From DAOTZU01 sp034433995 (lineage in GTDB: Bacteria > Chloroflexota > Anaerolineae > UBA1429): a DNA stretch of 18,069 nucleotides. A program made the position numbers and the translations under genes. Of this stretch, positions 1-7,387 are shown piece by piece. Position 1 is the stretch's first letter; every line of letters begins with the position of its first letter. Below the pieces are notes generated by a model. That model did no database searches and was not told where the DNA came from. It was given only the letters and a program-made list of their open reading frames with translations. Where the stretch lies: assembly GCA_034433995.1 (NCBI GenBank), contig DAOTZU010000242.1, positions 1-18,069 of the forward strand, written 5' to 3'.

Positions 1-286
1 AGGGTTCGCGGCGCACCAGCTCCAAGAAGACGGGCGCGATAACCCGTTGCACCTCTTCGTCATAGCTCTGTTGCACGTACCACTGCGTGCCCCAGTAGGG
101 TTTATCGGGCACCAAGGCGGGGATGACCCAGGTGCCAAAGGCGCGTACCCGAATGGCCGGATCGAATAGATTGGCGGGCTGCCGCAGATAGAGCCACTTC
201 AGTACCTGGTCCACGGTGTGGATCATCACCTGGGCTTCTGCTTCGGTAACGCCCTCCGACCACATGATCGAGATGAACTTGGACAT
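1..286 (-). CDS. Unrecognised protein, partial (N-terminal 95 codons)
   Basis: An open minus-strand frame begins with ATG at 286 and runs off the left edge of the window with no stop. The predicted start reads MSKFISIMWSEG. An AGGAG ribosome binding site lies 9 bases before the ATG, and a candidate promoter lies further upstream at 334-362. The 95 visible residues look soluble and acidic, with many aromatic residues (several Trp and Tyr) and no signal peptide or membrane segment. I do not recognise the family and assign no function. It is divergent from the DUF523-DUF1722/photolyase operon, with about 150 bases between the two starts, so the two could share regulation. The reading frame and start are fairly secure because of the ribosome binding site; the function is unknown. 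Confidence 0.7.
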   Translation of the reverse strand, partial: MSKFISIMWSEGVTEAEAQVMIHTVDQVLKWLYLRQPANLFDPAIRVRAFGTWVIPALVPDKPYWGTQWYVQQSYDEEVQRVIAPVFLELVRREP

Positions 287-333
287 CGTCCCACGCTCCT
301 ACCGCCGACGATCGTCCCTCTCTTCTACCCATA

Positions 334-362
334 ATTATGCCACAGCTAGCCCCTTGCGCCAA
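334..362 (-). promoter_or_regulatory. Candidate sigma-70-type promoter for the leftmost gene
   Basis: On the minus strand, TTGGCG (357-362) and CATAAT (334-339) are separated by 17 bases. They match the sigma-70 consensus at 4 of 6 and 5 of 6 positions. Transcription would start around 327, giving a leader of about 40 bases to the ATG at 286. Prediction by eye only. Confidence 0.45.
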
Positions 363-375
363 GAACGCGGCACGC

Positions 376-404
376 TTGCCCTGACGGGGAGAATGGGCCA
401 TAAT
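376..404 (+). promoter_or_regulatory. Candidate sigma-70-type promoter for the DUF523/photolyase operon
   Basis: TTGCCC (376-381) and CATAAT (399-404) are 17 bases apart on the plus strand. The upstream in-frame ATG at 403 lies inside this -10 box, which supports translation starting at the ATG at 439. This promoter lies back to back with the one at 334-362. Confidence 0.45.
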
Positions 405-438
405 GCCGCCGTCCGATCTTGCCAAGGGGGGTAGCACC

Positions 439-1446
439 ATGAGAACTTTTGCTCGCCCGGTCATCGTCGCCAGCCGTTGTCTGGGGTTTGCTCCTTGCCG
501 GTACAATGGCCTGGTCATCGCCGATCCTTTTGTGGCCCAATTGGCGCCCCATGTAGAGTACGTCACCCCCTGCCCGGAGGTGGACCTGGGCTTGGGCGTG
601 CCCCGCGATCCCATCCGCGTGGTCAAGATGGCAGGGGAGCTGCGCCTGGTGCAGCCGGCTACCGGCCGCGATATCACCCAGGCCACGCGGCAATACGTGG
701 AGACCTTTCTGGCCTCCCTGGGCGAGGTGGATGGGTTTATCTTGAAGACCCGCTCGCCCTCCTGCGGCATCAAAGAAGTCAAGGTTTATCCGGGGCCGGG
801 CAAGGTGCAGGCCATCGGCCACACCCGGGGCTTTTTCGGCGGCGCCATTTGGGAGCGCTTCCCCCATTTAGCCGTGGAGGACGAAGGCCGGCTGAACAAT
901 TGGCGCATCCGTGAGCATTTCCTCACCCGCATCTTTACCCTGGCCGCCTTCCGCGCCGTGAAAGCCGAGGCGACGATGCAGGCGCTGGTGCGCTTTCAGG
1001 CGGAGAACAAGCTCTTGTTGATGAGCTACCACCAAGAGGAGATGCGCCTCTTGGGCAAGATCGTCGCCAACCATGAGAAGCTCCCCTTGGCCACCGTGTT
1101 GGCCGAGTACCAGCGGCACCTTTGGGCGGCCCTGGCCCGCCCGCCGCGCTGCGCCTCGGCCATCAACGTGCTCATGCACGCTTTGGGCTACTTTTCGGCG
1201 CAACTCACCAGCCAAGAGAAGCAATTCTTTTTGGAGACATTGGAGCGCTTTCGGCAGGGGCAGGTGCCCCTCAGCGTGCCCAACCATCTGATGCGTTCCT
1301 GGATCGTGCGCTTCCAGGAGAAATATCTGGCCCAACAGACCTTCTTCGCCCCCTACCCCGACGGGCTGATAGAATCGGCCCAGATGCCCGCGCCGTGCAC
1401 GGGCCGCGACTATTGGAAACAGGATGGGACGGATGATCCAGCCTGA
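439..1446 (+). CDS. DUF523-DUF1722 fusion protein (TudS-like desulfidase domain + YbgA domain)
   Basis: This is a 335-residue protein with two known domains. Residues 5-150 are DUF523: Cys14 in SRCLG, Cys45 in PCPEVDLGLGVPR and Cys109 in KTRSPSCG. These three cysteines are where TudS-family thiouracil desulfidases hold a [4Fe-4S] cluster. Residues 185-325 are DUF1722, the YbgA domain, recognisable from LLMSYHQ, NVLMHALGYF and RFRQGQVPL. TudS enzymes remove sulfur from thiouracil or 4-thio-UMP; the role of DUF1722 is not established. The ATG at 439 is chosen over an in-frame ATG at 403 because a GGGGG ribosome binding site precedes it and the earlier ATG falls in the -10 box. The next gene, a photolyase, overlaps its 3' end by 14 bases. 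E. coli ybgA also sits directly upstream of its photolyase gene. Domain calls are secure; thio-nucleotide activity is inferred from the cysteines. Confidence 0.9.
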   Translation: MRTFARPVIVASRCLGFAPCRYNGLVIADPFVAQLAPHVEYVTPCPEVDLGLGVPRDPIRVVKMAGELRLVQPATGRDITQATRQYVETFLASLGEVDGFILKTRSPSCGIKEVKVYPGPGKVQAIGHTRGFFGGAIWERFPHLAVEDEGRLNNWRIREHFLTRIFTLAAFRAVKAEATMQALVRFQAENKLLLMSYHQEEMRLLGKIVANHEKLPLATVLAEYQRHLWAALARPPRCASAINVLMHALGYFSAQLTSQEKQFFLETLERFRQGQVPLSVPNHLMRSWIVRFQEKYLAQQTFFAPYPDGLIESAQMPAPCTGRDYWKQDGTDDPA

Positions 1447-2806
1447 GCGCATTCGCCTGCTGAACCAACGCCGCACGCAGGCGGGGCGCTACGTGCTCTA
1501 TTGGATGCAGGCCTCCCAGCGCGCCGCGTGTAACCACGCGCTGGAATATGCCATCTTGCAGGCCAACGAGCTGCGTTTGCCGCTGGTGGTCTTTTTCGGC
1601 CTCACCACGCGCTTCCCTGGGGCCAATGCGCGGCACTATGCCTTCATGCTGGAGGGCTTGCGCGAGGTGCGCCGCGCTTTGGAGGCGCGGGGGATCCGCA
1701 TGATCGTGCGCGTCACCTCGCCGGAGCTGGGCGCCGTGGATTTGGCGGGCGAGGCCGCCCTGGTGGTGGTGGATCGCGGCTATTTACGCCTGCAAAGACA
1801 ATGGTATGCCCACGTGGCCGAGCGCATCCCCTGCCCGCTGATCCAGGTGGAGAGCAACGTGGTCGTGCCGGTGGAGACGGCCTCGCCCAAGGAAGAATAT
1901 TCCGCGGCCACCATCCGGCGCAAGATCGCAGAGCGGTTGGACGCCTACCTCCTGCCACTGACCGAAACCCAGCCCGTCATCTCGGCGCCGCATTGGGATC
2001 TGGAAGCCCTCGATTTGGAGGCTGGGCAACCCATCCTGGCCCAGCTTGATGTTGATGCCGCCGTTCACCCCGTCACCGGTCTCCACGGGGGCACCAGCGA
2101 GGCCCGGCGCCACCTCCACGAGTTCATCGCCTACAAGCTCGACCGCTATGCCGCGCTGCGCAACGATCCCACCCAGGATGTGCTCTCCCAGATGAGCCCC
2201 TATCTTCACTTCGGGCAGATCTCGCCGCTGGAGATCGCCCTGCAGGTGCGCCAGGCCGGTTGCCCGTCCGCAGCGGTCTATCTGGAGGAACTGATCGTGC
2301 GGCGGGAATTGAGCATGAACTATGTCTATTACAATCCCCTCTACGATACCTTTGCCGGCTTGCCCGCCTGGGCTCAGCAAACGCTGTGCAAACACGCAGA
2401 AGACCCCCGCGAGTATCTCTATACCCCCGAACAGTTGGAGCGGGGCGAAACCCACGACCCTTACTGGAACGCCGCCCAAAAGGAGATGGCACTCACCGGC
2501 AAGATGCATGGCTACATGCGCATGTATTGGGGCAAAAAACTCATCGAATGGACCCGAACCCCCCAAGAGGCCCATCAATTGGCCCTTTATCTCAACGACA
2601 AATACGAGTTGGACGGGCGCGACCCCAACGGCTTCACCGGCGTGGCCTGGTGTTTCGGTAAACACGACCGTCCCTGGGGCGAGCGCCCCATTTTGGGTTT
2701 GGTGCGCTCCATGAGCGCCAACGGTTTGCGGCGCAAATTCGACGCCGACGGCTATGTTCGCCGGGTGGAACAGCTCGCCCGATCCTTGAAGGGAGAAAAA
2801 GCGTGA
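1433..2806 (+). CDS. phr: Class II CPD photolyase (deoxyribodipyrimidine photo-lyase)
   Basis: This 457-residue flavoprotein repairs UV-induced cyclobutane pyrimidine dimers using light and FAD. The start (IQPERIRLLNQRR, then VLYWMQASQRA) and the C-terminal FAD-binding half are typical of class II enzymes, as in Methanosarcina mazei. Markers include RNDPT (243-247), SPYLHFGQIS (about 256), THDPYWNAAQ, GKMHGYMRMYW (356-366), YELDGRDPNGF (391-401) and a late RPWGER. Length is normal for the class. The ATG at 1433 gives the family-like N-terminus; another ATG at 1424 would add three residues. Either way the start overlaps the preceding gene, implying translational coupling. The stop overlaps the GTG start of the next gene by four bases. 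Identification is secure, because nearly the whole C-terminal half follows class II consensus. Confidence 0.96.
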   Translation: MIQPERIRLLNQRRTQAGRYVLYWMQASQRAACNHALEYAILQANELRLPLVVFFGLTTRFPGANARHYAFMLEGLREVRRALEARGIRMIVRVTSPELGAVDLAGEAALVVVDRGYLRLQRQWYAHVAERIPCPLIQVESNVVVPVETASPKEEYSAATIRRKIAERLDAYLLPLTETQPVISAPHWDLEALDLEAGQPILAQLDVDAAVHPVTGLHGGTSEARRHLHEFIAYKLDRYAALRNDPTQDVLSQMSPYLHFGQISPLEIALQVRQAGCPSAAVYLEELIVRRELSMNYVYYNPLYDTFAGLPAWAQQTLCKHAEDPREYLYTPEQLERGETHDPYWNAAQKEMALTGKMHGYMRMYWGKKLIEWTRTPQEAHQLALYLNDKYELDGRDPNGFTGVAWCFGKHDRPWGERPILGLVRSMSANGLRRKFDADGYVRRVEQLARSLKGEKA

Positions 2807-3939
2807 AGATCACCGCTATCGAGACCATCGCCCTGCTGGACCCCGGTAGGGCCAGCGAGACCATCGTCCGTGTGCACACCGATGAGGGCCTGAGCGGCAT
2901 CGGCCAGGCCGAATCGCCCTCACTGGTCATTGACGCCATCATCCATTGCCGGGAGGGCCTGGAAAGGCTCCTGGTGGGCGAGGATCCCCTCCAAGTGGAG
3001 CGGCTGTGGCAAAAGATGTACGCCGAGACGGGCCTTTTTGGGCGGCGCGGCGTGACCCTGGCCGCCATCGGCGCCGTGGAGACGGCCCTGTGGGATATCG
3101 CCGGCCAGGCCCTGGGCAAGCCGGTGTGCGAACTCATCTGGCGCGCCTTCGCCGCCACCCGAGGCCACAGCGCGATCAAGGAACGGGTGTGCCCCTATGC
3201 CACGGTCTATCCCCCCGGCGAGAACCTGGCCGAGATGGAACAGCGCTTCCGGCAGGCCGTGGCGCGAGGCTTTCGCGCCGTCAAGCTGGAGGAGTGGCGG
3301 GGAGGGTTCGGCCATGTCAACGTGGCCACCGATGTGGCCATCGCCAACCTGGTGCGGCGCATCATCGGCGAGGAGCGCGACCTGATGATTGACATGCAGC
3401 ACCATTGGCAGGAGGTGGGCCAGGCCCTGGAGACCATCCGCGCCATCGCGCCGGCCCGCCCCTTTTTCGTGGAGGCTCCCCTGCCGCCGGATAACTTGGA
3501 GGCCTATCGCCGCCTGGCCGATGCCGTGGATACGCGCATCGCCCTGGGCGATTGGGGCTTTGCCGGCCGCTTTGAGTTCGAGCAGATCATGACCATGGGC
3601 AGGGTGGACGTGGTGCAGCCTTCCTCCGTGCGCTCCGGCGGCATTAGCGAGATCTTGACCATCGCCGAGGCCGCCTATCGGCGGGGGCTGTTGTGCATCC
3701 CCCACGCCTGGTGCCACATGGTGGGCGTGGCGGCGGAGGTGCACCTGGCCGCCGTGGTGCCCAATATGCCCTATTTCGAATACCCTCTGGCCTTCCCGGA
3801 TTCACCCCTCATCTCCGAGCTGTTAGACCCGCCCCTGGTGCCCGATGCCGAGGGCTGGATCGAGGTGCCTCGCCGACCGGGGCTGGGTTTTCGCTTGAAC
3901 GAGCGGGTGGTGGAGCGCTTCCGCGTGCCGCCGTTTTAG
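2803..3939 (+). CDS. Enolase-superfamily enzyme (mandelate racemase/muconate lactonizing type)
   Basis: This is a 378-residue protein with the enolase-superfamily layout: an N-terminal capping domain (about 1-125) and a TIM barrel. Likely metal ligands are Asp197 (IDMQ), Glu224 (VEAP) and Asp250 (ALGD); His301 (IPHAW) fits the general-base His, and Glu326 follows. Members abstract the proton alpha to a carboxylate; many are sugar-acid dehydratases making 2-keto-3-deoxy acids. The usual KxK pair reads Lys161-Leu-Glu163, and the Asp that normally pairs with the catalytic His is Ser274 by my alignment, so substrate and even reaction are uncertain. The start is GTG at 2803, with GGGAG before it, overlapping the photolyase stop in GTGA. 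A KDG kinase-like gene and a KDPG aldolase downstream would suit a dehydratase that makes KDG. The superfamily is secure; the specific function is open. Confidence 0.85.
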   Translation: MKITAIETIALLDPGRASETIVRVHTDEGLSGIGQAESPSLVIDAIIHCREGLERLLVGEDPLQVERLWQKMYAETGLFGRRGVTLAAIGAVETALWDIAGQALGKPVCELIWRAFAATRGHSAIKERVCPYATVYPPGENLAEMEQRFRQAVARGFRAVKLEEWRGGFGHVNVATDVAIANLVRRIIGEERDLMIDMQHHWQEVGQALETIRAIAPARPFFVEAPLPPDNLEAYRRLADAVDTRIALGDWGFAGRFEFEQIMTMGRVDVVQPSSVRSGGISEILTIAEAAYRRGLLCIPHAWCHMVGVAAEVHLAAVVPNMPYFEYPLAFPDSPLISELLDPPLVPDAEGWIEVPRRPGLGFRLNERVVERFRVPPF

Positions 3940-3946
3940 GGCGCGT

Positions 3947-4038
3947 CCTGCGCAGGCGCAGCCGTCGGTTGCAAACCGACGGCTGTCCCAAGCCCGCGCT
4001 GCGGGCTTGGCCACCGAGGCGTCGGATGCTATCCAACG
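3947..4038. repeat. Cluster of four short palindromes with triloops
   Basis: Four inverted repeats stand almost end to end after the enolase-family gene. The first is a 10-base perfect palindrome at 3947-3956. The second has 11-bp arms at 3960-3984 with loop GCA. The third has 10-bp arms at 3988-4010 with loop GCT. The fourth has 8-bp arms with one mismatch at 4020-4038 and loop GCT. No T-run follows, so they are poor candidates for intrinsic terminators. They resemble intergenic REP-like elements. The rest of the 3940-4176 gap holds a candidate promoter and no convincing gene. Confidence 0.7.
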
Positions 4039-4094
4039 GCGCTTTTGGTCGCCCGGTCATCTGGCGCATGGATCCAAGACTCTGGCCGGCTCCT

Positions 4095-4131
4095 GCGCAA
4101 GCTTGCGCCGAGATAGAAGACGCCATAGAAT
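4095..4131 (+). promoter_or_regulatory. Candidate promoter with overlapping 14-base palindrome, upstream of the aldo/keto reductase
   Basis: TTGCGC (4103-4108) and TAGAAT (4126-4131) are separated by 17 bases. A perfect 14-base palindrome at 4095-4108 (GCGCAA-GC-TTGCGC) fully covers the -35 box, as an operator would. No regulator gene is nearby, so the binding protein is unknown. Confidence 0.4.
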
Positions 4132-4176
4132 TGCGTTGCGTTGGTTGGCCAGGGCAAACACTGAAAGGACAAGACC

Positions 4177-5166
4177 ATGGAAAAGCGCCGCTTGGGGAAA
4201 ACGGAGATGATCGTCTCGCGGGCCGCCTTCGGGGGGCTGTTCGTCGCCTCCTTTGCCACAGAATTGGAGGAGGCCAAGCGCGCCGTCCGCCGCGGGCTGG
4301 AATTGGGCATCAACTATGTGGATACGGCGCCGGGCTACCACAATAGCGAGGAGGTCCTGGGTCTGGCCCTGGAGGGCATCACCACCCCGTATTATCTTTC
4401 CACCAAATTGGGCGGGCGCCCCAAACCCTTTGATCCCAAAAACCCCGAACACCTGTGGTTCAGCCTGCGGGAAAGCTTGCGCCTGCTCAAGCGCGACTAT
4501 GTGGATATCCTCCTCATCCACGAACCCGACCGCCCCGGCCAGTACGATTGGTGGGATAGCTGGGATACCTTTCACGGCCCGGTGAGCGACTTTTTGGAGG
4601 AAGTGAAGGCCAAAGGGCTGGTCCGCTACACCGGCCTGGGCGGGACCACGGCCTACGAAATGGCCCGCATCATCGAAAAGACCAACTATGATGTGGTGCT
4701 CACCGCCTTCAACTACTCCCTCCTTTGGCGCGAGGCGGCCATCGCCGTCATCCCGGCGGCCAAGAAAAAGGGGATGGGCGTGATCGCCGGCTCCCCCTTG
4801 CAGCAAGGGTGGCTGGCGCGTCGCTTCGACGACATCGTCCGCGACCGGCCCCCGGCCTGGCTCTCTCCCCAGCGCCGGGAGCAACTCTTGCGCCTTTATG
4901 CCTACGTGGACCAACTGGGCATGACGCTGCCCGAGCTGGCCTTGCGTTTCGTGATCTCGAACCCCGACATCGACACCATGTTGATGGGCCTGCGTTCGGT
5001 GCAAGAGGTGGAACAGAACGTCGCCGCCGTGGAAAAGGGGCCGCTACCGGCCGACGTCCTGGCGGAGCTGGAGGATATCTACCGCATGGTACCGTTCCGT
5101 CCCTTCGAGGAGCCTTTCGGTTGCATGTTGGGGCGGGAGAGCTATCGCGGCCCGGGCGTGGCCTGA
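4177..5166 (+). CDS. Aldo/keto reductase
   Basis: This 329-residue protein is an aldo/keto reductase, a TIM-barrel NAD(P)H-dependent enzyme that reduces sugar aldehydes, ketones or related carbonyls, or runs in reverse. The catalytic tetrad is visible: Asp49 (YVDTAPGY), Tyr54, Lys77 (STKLGG) and His115 (LLIHEPD). The N-terminus MEKRRLGKTEMIVS is typical of the family. An AAAGGAC ribosome binding site precedes the ATG. It leads a plus-strand operon with a nucleoside phosphorylase and a glycosidase remnant. The sequence recalls the subfamily that includes L-galactose, D-arabinose or D-threo-aldose dehydrogenases, but the substrate cannot be read from it. The sugar-catabolic surroundings suggest a sugar substrate. 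Family is secure, specificity unknown. Confidence 0.92.
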   Translation: MEKRRLGKTEMIVSRAAFGGLFVASFATELEEAKRAVRRGLELGINYVDTAPGYHNSEEVLGLALEGITTPYYLSTKLGGRPKPFDPKNPEHLWFSLRESLRLLKRDYVDILLIHEPDRPGQYDWWDSWDTFHGPVSDFLEEVKAKGLVRYTGLGGTTAYEMARIIEKTNYDVVLTAFNYSLLWREAAIAVIPAAKKKGMGVIAGSPLQQGWLARRFDDIVRDRPPAWLSPQRREQLLRLYAYVDQLGMTLPELALRFVISNPDIDTMLMGLRSVQEVEQNVAAVEKGPLPADVLAELEDIYRMVPFRPFEEPFGCMLGRESYRGPGVA

Positions 5167-5260
5167 GAAGGGTCACCATGCCAAGCAACCCCACGGACCG
5201 GCCGGCCGAGGCGCAAGGACACGGGCGATGGGCGCACGCAGCAATGGGGAGGAACCGCTG

Positions 5261-6034
5261 ATGGCCGACGAGCCGCCCCAGGGCGCTTATCCCATCCTAG
5301 AGTTCGACCCCGCTCTGCCGGCGCTCATCGAGCCCAGCCGAGTGATCCAGCCCATCGCCATCGCCGAGCACTGCGTGGTGTGCTTTTTTCAGGAGGTCAT
5401 TGCCCAGGTGTGCGCCGGGGCCCGGGTGGCCGCCACCCAGCACAGCGAGATGGGCAGCCACCCGGTGTACGAGCTGGAGGTGGAGGGCAAACCTCTGGCC
5501 ATTTTGCATCCGGGCGTGGGGGCGCCGTTGGCCGCCGGCCTCTTGGAGGAGGTGATCGCCCTGGGCTGTAAAAAATTCATCGTCTGCGGCGGGGCGGGCG
5601 CGCTGCAAAAGGACCTCGTGGTGGGACACATTGTGGTGCCCACAGCCGCCCTTCGGGATGAGGGCACCTCCTACCACTACCTGCCGCCGGGCCGCGAGGT
5701 GGCGCCCAGCCCCGCAGGCGTGGCCGCCATCGAGGCGACGCTGCAGGCCCACACTATCCCCTACATCAAGGGCAAAACCTGGACCACCGACGCCTTTTTC
5801 CGCGAGACGCCGCACAAGATCCAACGCCGCAAGGCGGAAGGGTGCCTCACGGTGGAGATGGAGGCCGCGGCCCTCTTTGCCGTGGCCCGGTTCCGTGGCG
5901 TCACCCTGGCCCAGATCCTTTACGCTGGCGATGACGTCAGCGGCGAGATTTGGGATTCCCGGGGCTGGCACCAGCGCGCCTCGCTGCGCGAGAAGGTGTT
6001 TTGGCTGGCCGCCGAGGCCTGCCTGAGATTATGA
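5261..6034 (+). CDS. Nucleoside phosphorylase (PNP/uridine phosphorylase family)
   Basis: This 257-residue protein belongs to the nucleoside phosphorylase family I (PNP_UDP_1), which splits nucleosides with phosphate into a base and pentose-1-phosphate. Markers are the glycine-rich GCKKFIVCGGAGALQ (102-116), RDEGTSYHYLPP (132-143), TVEMEAAALFAVA (197-209), which carries the ribose-binding Glu-Met-Glu, and the late Asp224-Asp225 pair. The ATG at 5261 is preceded at good distance by GGGGAGG; an in-frame ATG at 5228 lacks such a site. The overall pattern looks closer to uridine phosphorylase than to MTA/SAH nucleosidase, but this is a judgement by eye. It is 94 bases downstream of the aldo/keto reductase, and a ribosome binding site for the next small gene follows closely. 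Why it sits in a sugar operon is unclear. Confidence 0.88.
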   Translation: MADEPPQGAYPILEFDPALPALIEPSRVIQPIAIAEHCVVCFFQEVIAQVCAGARVAATQHSEMGSHPVYELEVEGKPLAILHPGVGAPLAAGLLEEVIALGCKKFIVCGGAGALQKDLVVGHIVVPTAALRDEGTSYHYLPPGREVAPSPAGVAAIEATLQAHTIPYIKGKTWTTDAFFRETPHKIQRRKAEGCLTVEMEAAALFAVARFRGVTLAQILYAGDDVSGEIWDSRGWHQRASLREKVFWLAAEACLRL

Positions 6035-6051
6035 AAGAAAAAGGAGACACC

Positions 6052-6318
6052 ATGAACCGGGAGACTGCACCCAAGCGTTTGCGCCGTGCCGAGAGCTTCT
6101 TGGGCATCCACTTTGACTTTTACGCCGGCGATGACTGCACCGAGATCGGCAAGCGCACCACACCCGAGATGATCGAAAAGATCATCCAGGAGGTCAAGCC
6201 AGACTATATCCAGTGCGATTGCAAGGGCCATCGGCAGCTCTCCTACACCTATGCGGATGGCGCCATCACCATCGTCCTGCCGCGGCTAGAGATCCACGAG
6301 ATCATCGTCGTCGAATAA
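6052..6318 (+). pseudogene. Mini-gene: head and tail of a glycoside hydrolase (alpha-fucosidase-like) joined in frame
   Basis: This 88-residue frame has a strong AAAGGAG ribosome binding site before the ATG at 6052. Residues 1-60 resemble, from memory, the extreme N-terminus of large alpha-L-fucosidase-like or TIM-barrel glycosidases (SFLGIHFDFYAGDDCTEIG, then KPDYIQCDCKGH). In those proteins another several hundred residues of barrel follow. Here residues 61-88 switch at once to a segment resembling the C-terminal beta-strands of the same proteins (TIVLPRLEIHEIIVVE, then stop). The frame is kept across the junction near 6230. The simplest reading is an internal in-frame deletion that left a catalytically dead stump; a deliberately short protein is less likely but not excluded. 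The preceding gene ends 17 bases upstream and a terminator-like hairpin follows. The reading frame is certain; the deletion story rests on recalled family patterns and no alignment. Confidence 0.6.
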
Positions 6319-6333
6319 GGCGGCGTGCAGCAC

Positions 6334-6362
6334 GCCAGGGTGGCCGGCGCGGCCACCCTGGC
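6334..6362. terminator. Hairpin between convergent genes (possible bidirectional terminator)
   Basis: A 13-bp perfect GC-rich stem with a 3-base loop lies between the stop at 6318 (plus) and the stop at 6368 (minus). On the plus strand it is followed by CCCTCTTTA, a weak T-stretch. Its position between converging genes supports a terminator role. Confidence 0.6.
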
Positions 6363-6367
6363 CCTCT

Positions 6368-7387
6368 TTAACGCGCAAACTCGGCAATCTCCACCAGCGC
6401 TTGGCGTTGGATGGAGGCGATGGCGGCGTGGACAAGCGCCACGGCGTTGCGCGAGCTTTCCGGCGGGCAGCGCAGCGGCTCCTCGCCGCGGAGCACACAT
6501 TGCAGGAAATAGCGGAGCTCGTTCTCATAGGCATCGGGGCCGGCGAAGGAGGGCGTTTCAGGGACCGCGGCCCCCGGCCGGTAAACCAGCAAGGTAGGCT
6601 TGCGGCCGCTATCGAAATCCAAATAGGCGCCCTCGAAGCGGGCCTCGTAGCGGGCCACAAAGGGGATGCGCAGGTTGGTCCACTGGGCCGCAGCGCTGAC
6701 CTGTAGTCCGGGGCCGTAATCCCAGTTGGTGAGCACGTAATCGTAGCCACCTTCCGCGCCACTGCTCATGCCCCCCTGGGCATAGACGCGCCGGGGCAAG
6801 CCCAAGAGATATTGGCAATAATCCACATCGTGGATGTGCAAATCCAGAATGGCGCCGCCGCTATAGCGCGCCTGGGGCATCCAGCCACGTCCCGCTCCCG
6901 GCAGCGGCCCTTGGCGCGTCAAACGCAAAGAAAGAAGCTTGCCCGCCTCGCCGGAGTGCAGCAAATCGGCCAGGTACTGATATTCCGGCCAGAAGCGGAT
7001 GCACTGGGCCACCATCAGGAAGGTCCCGGTGCGCCGGCAGGTGGCGACCATGGCGTCACAATCGGCCACGGTGAGGGCCATAGGTTTCTCGCACAGCACG
7101 GGCACGCCCGCCTCCAGCGCGGCGACGGCCGCCTCGCGATGACAGTAGGTGGGCAGACAAATATCCACCACATCCACCGCGCCGCTGGCGAGCAGCGCAC
7201 GATAATCGTCGAACCACCGCAATGCCGCCGGCGGGAGCTCTAACAGATCGGCCAACGCTTCATCCCCTTGCAGCTCGGCGCAGCGCACGTCGGCGATGGC
7301 CTCCACCCGCGCCTCGGGGATCTGCCGATAGTAGCGCAGCCGCCCCTTGCCCATTCCTCCGAACCCGATGATGCCCACCCTGAGCAT
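6368..7387 (-). CDS. Gfo/Idh/MocA family oxidoreductase
   Basis: This 339-residue NAD(P)-dependent dehydrogenase belongs to the family of glucose-fructose oxidoreductase and inositol dehydrogenase. The Rossmann dinucleotide motif is Gly8-Phe-Gly10-Gly-Met-Gly13, and the family signature Glu100-Lys101-Pro102 carries the catalytic Lys. A later GGAILDLHIHDVDY (177-190) gives the usual Asp182 and His186 of the substrate site. Length is normal. An AAAGGAG site about 10 bases before the ATG supports the start. It is transcribed away from the KDG kinase/KDPG aldolase pair, with candidate promoters nested between them. It probably oxidises a sugar, polyol or sugar derivative at a ring hydroxyl. The substrate cannot be told from sequence alone. 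Confidence 0.93.
   Translation of the reverse strand: MLRVGIIGFGGMGKGRLRYYRQIPEARVEAIADVRCAELQGDEALADLLELPPAALRWFDDYRALLASGAVDVVDICLPTYCHREAAVAALEAGVPVLCEKPMALTVADCDAMVATCRRTGTFLMVAQCIRFWPEYQYLADLLHSGEAGKLLSLRLTRQGPLPGAGRGWMPQARYSGGAILDLHIHDVDYCQYLLGLPRRVYAQGGMSSGAEGGYDYVLTNWDYGPGLQVSAAAQWTNLRIPFVARYEARFEGAYLDFDSGRKPTLLVYRPGAAVPETPSFAGPDAYENELRYFLQCVLRGEEPLRCPPESSRNAVALVHAAIASIQRQALVEIAEFAR

Noticed and set aside
1784..2665. A 293-codon minus-strand frame opposite the photolyase
   Set aside because: Antisense shadow of a conserved class II photolyase.
3960..4010. The paired hairpins as intrinsic terminators of the photolyase operon
   Set aside because: No T-run follows either hairpin on either strand. 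They may still block transcripts, but the sequence does not show it.
4057..5004. A 315-codon minus-strand frame opposite the aldo/keto reductase
   Set aside because: Antisense shadow; no ribosome binding site or family features, whereas the plus strand has the complete catalytic tetrad.
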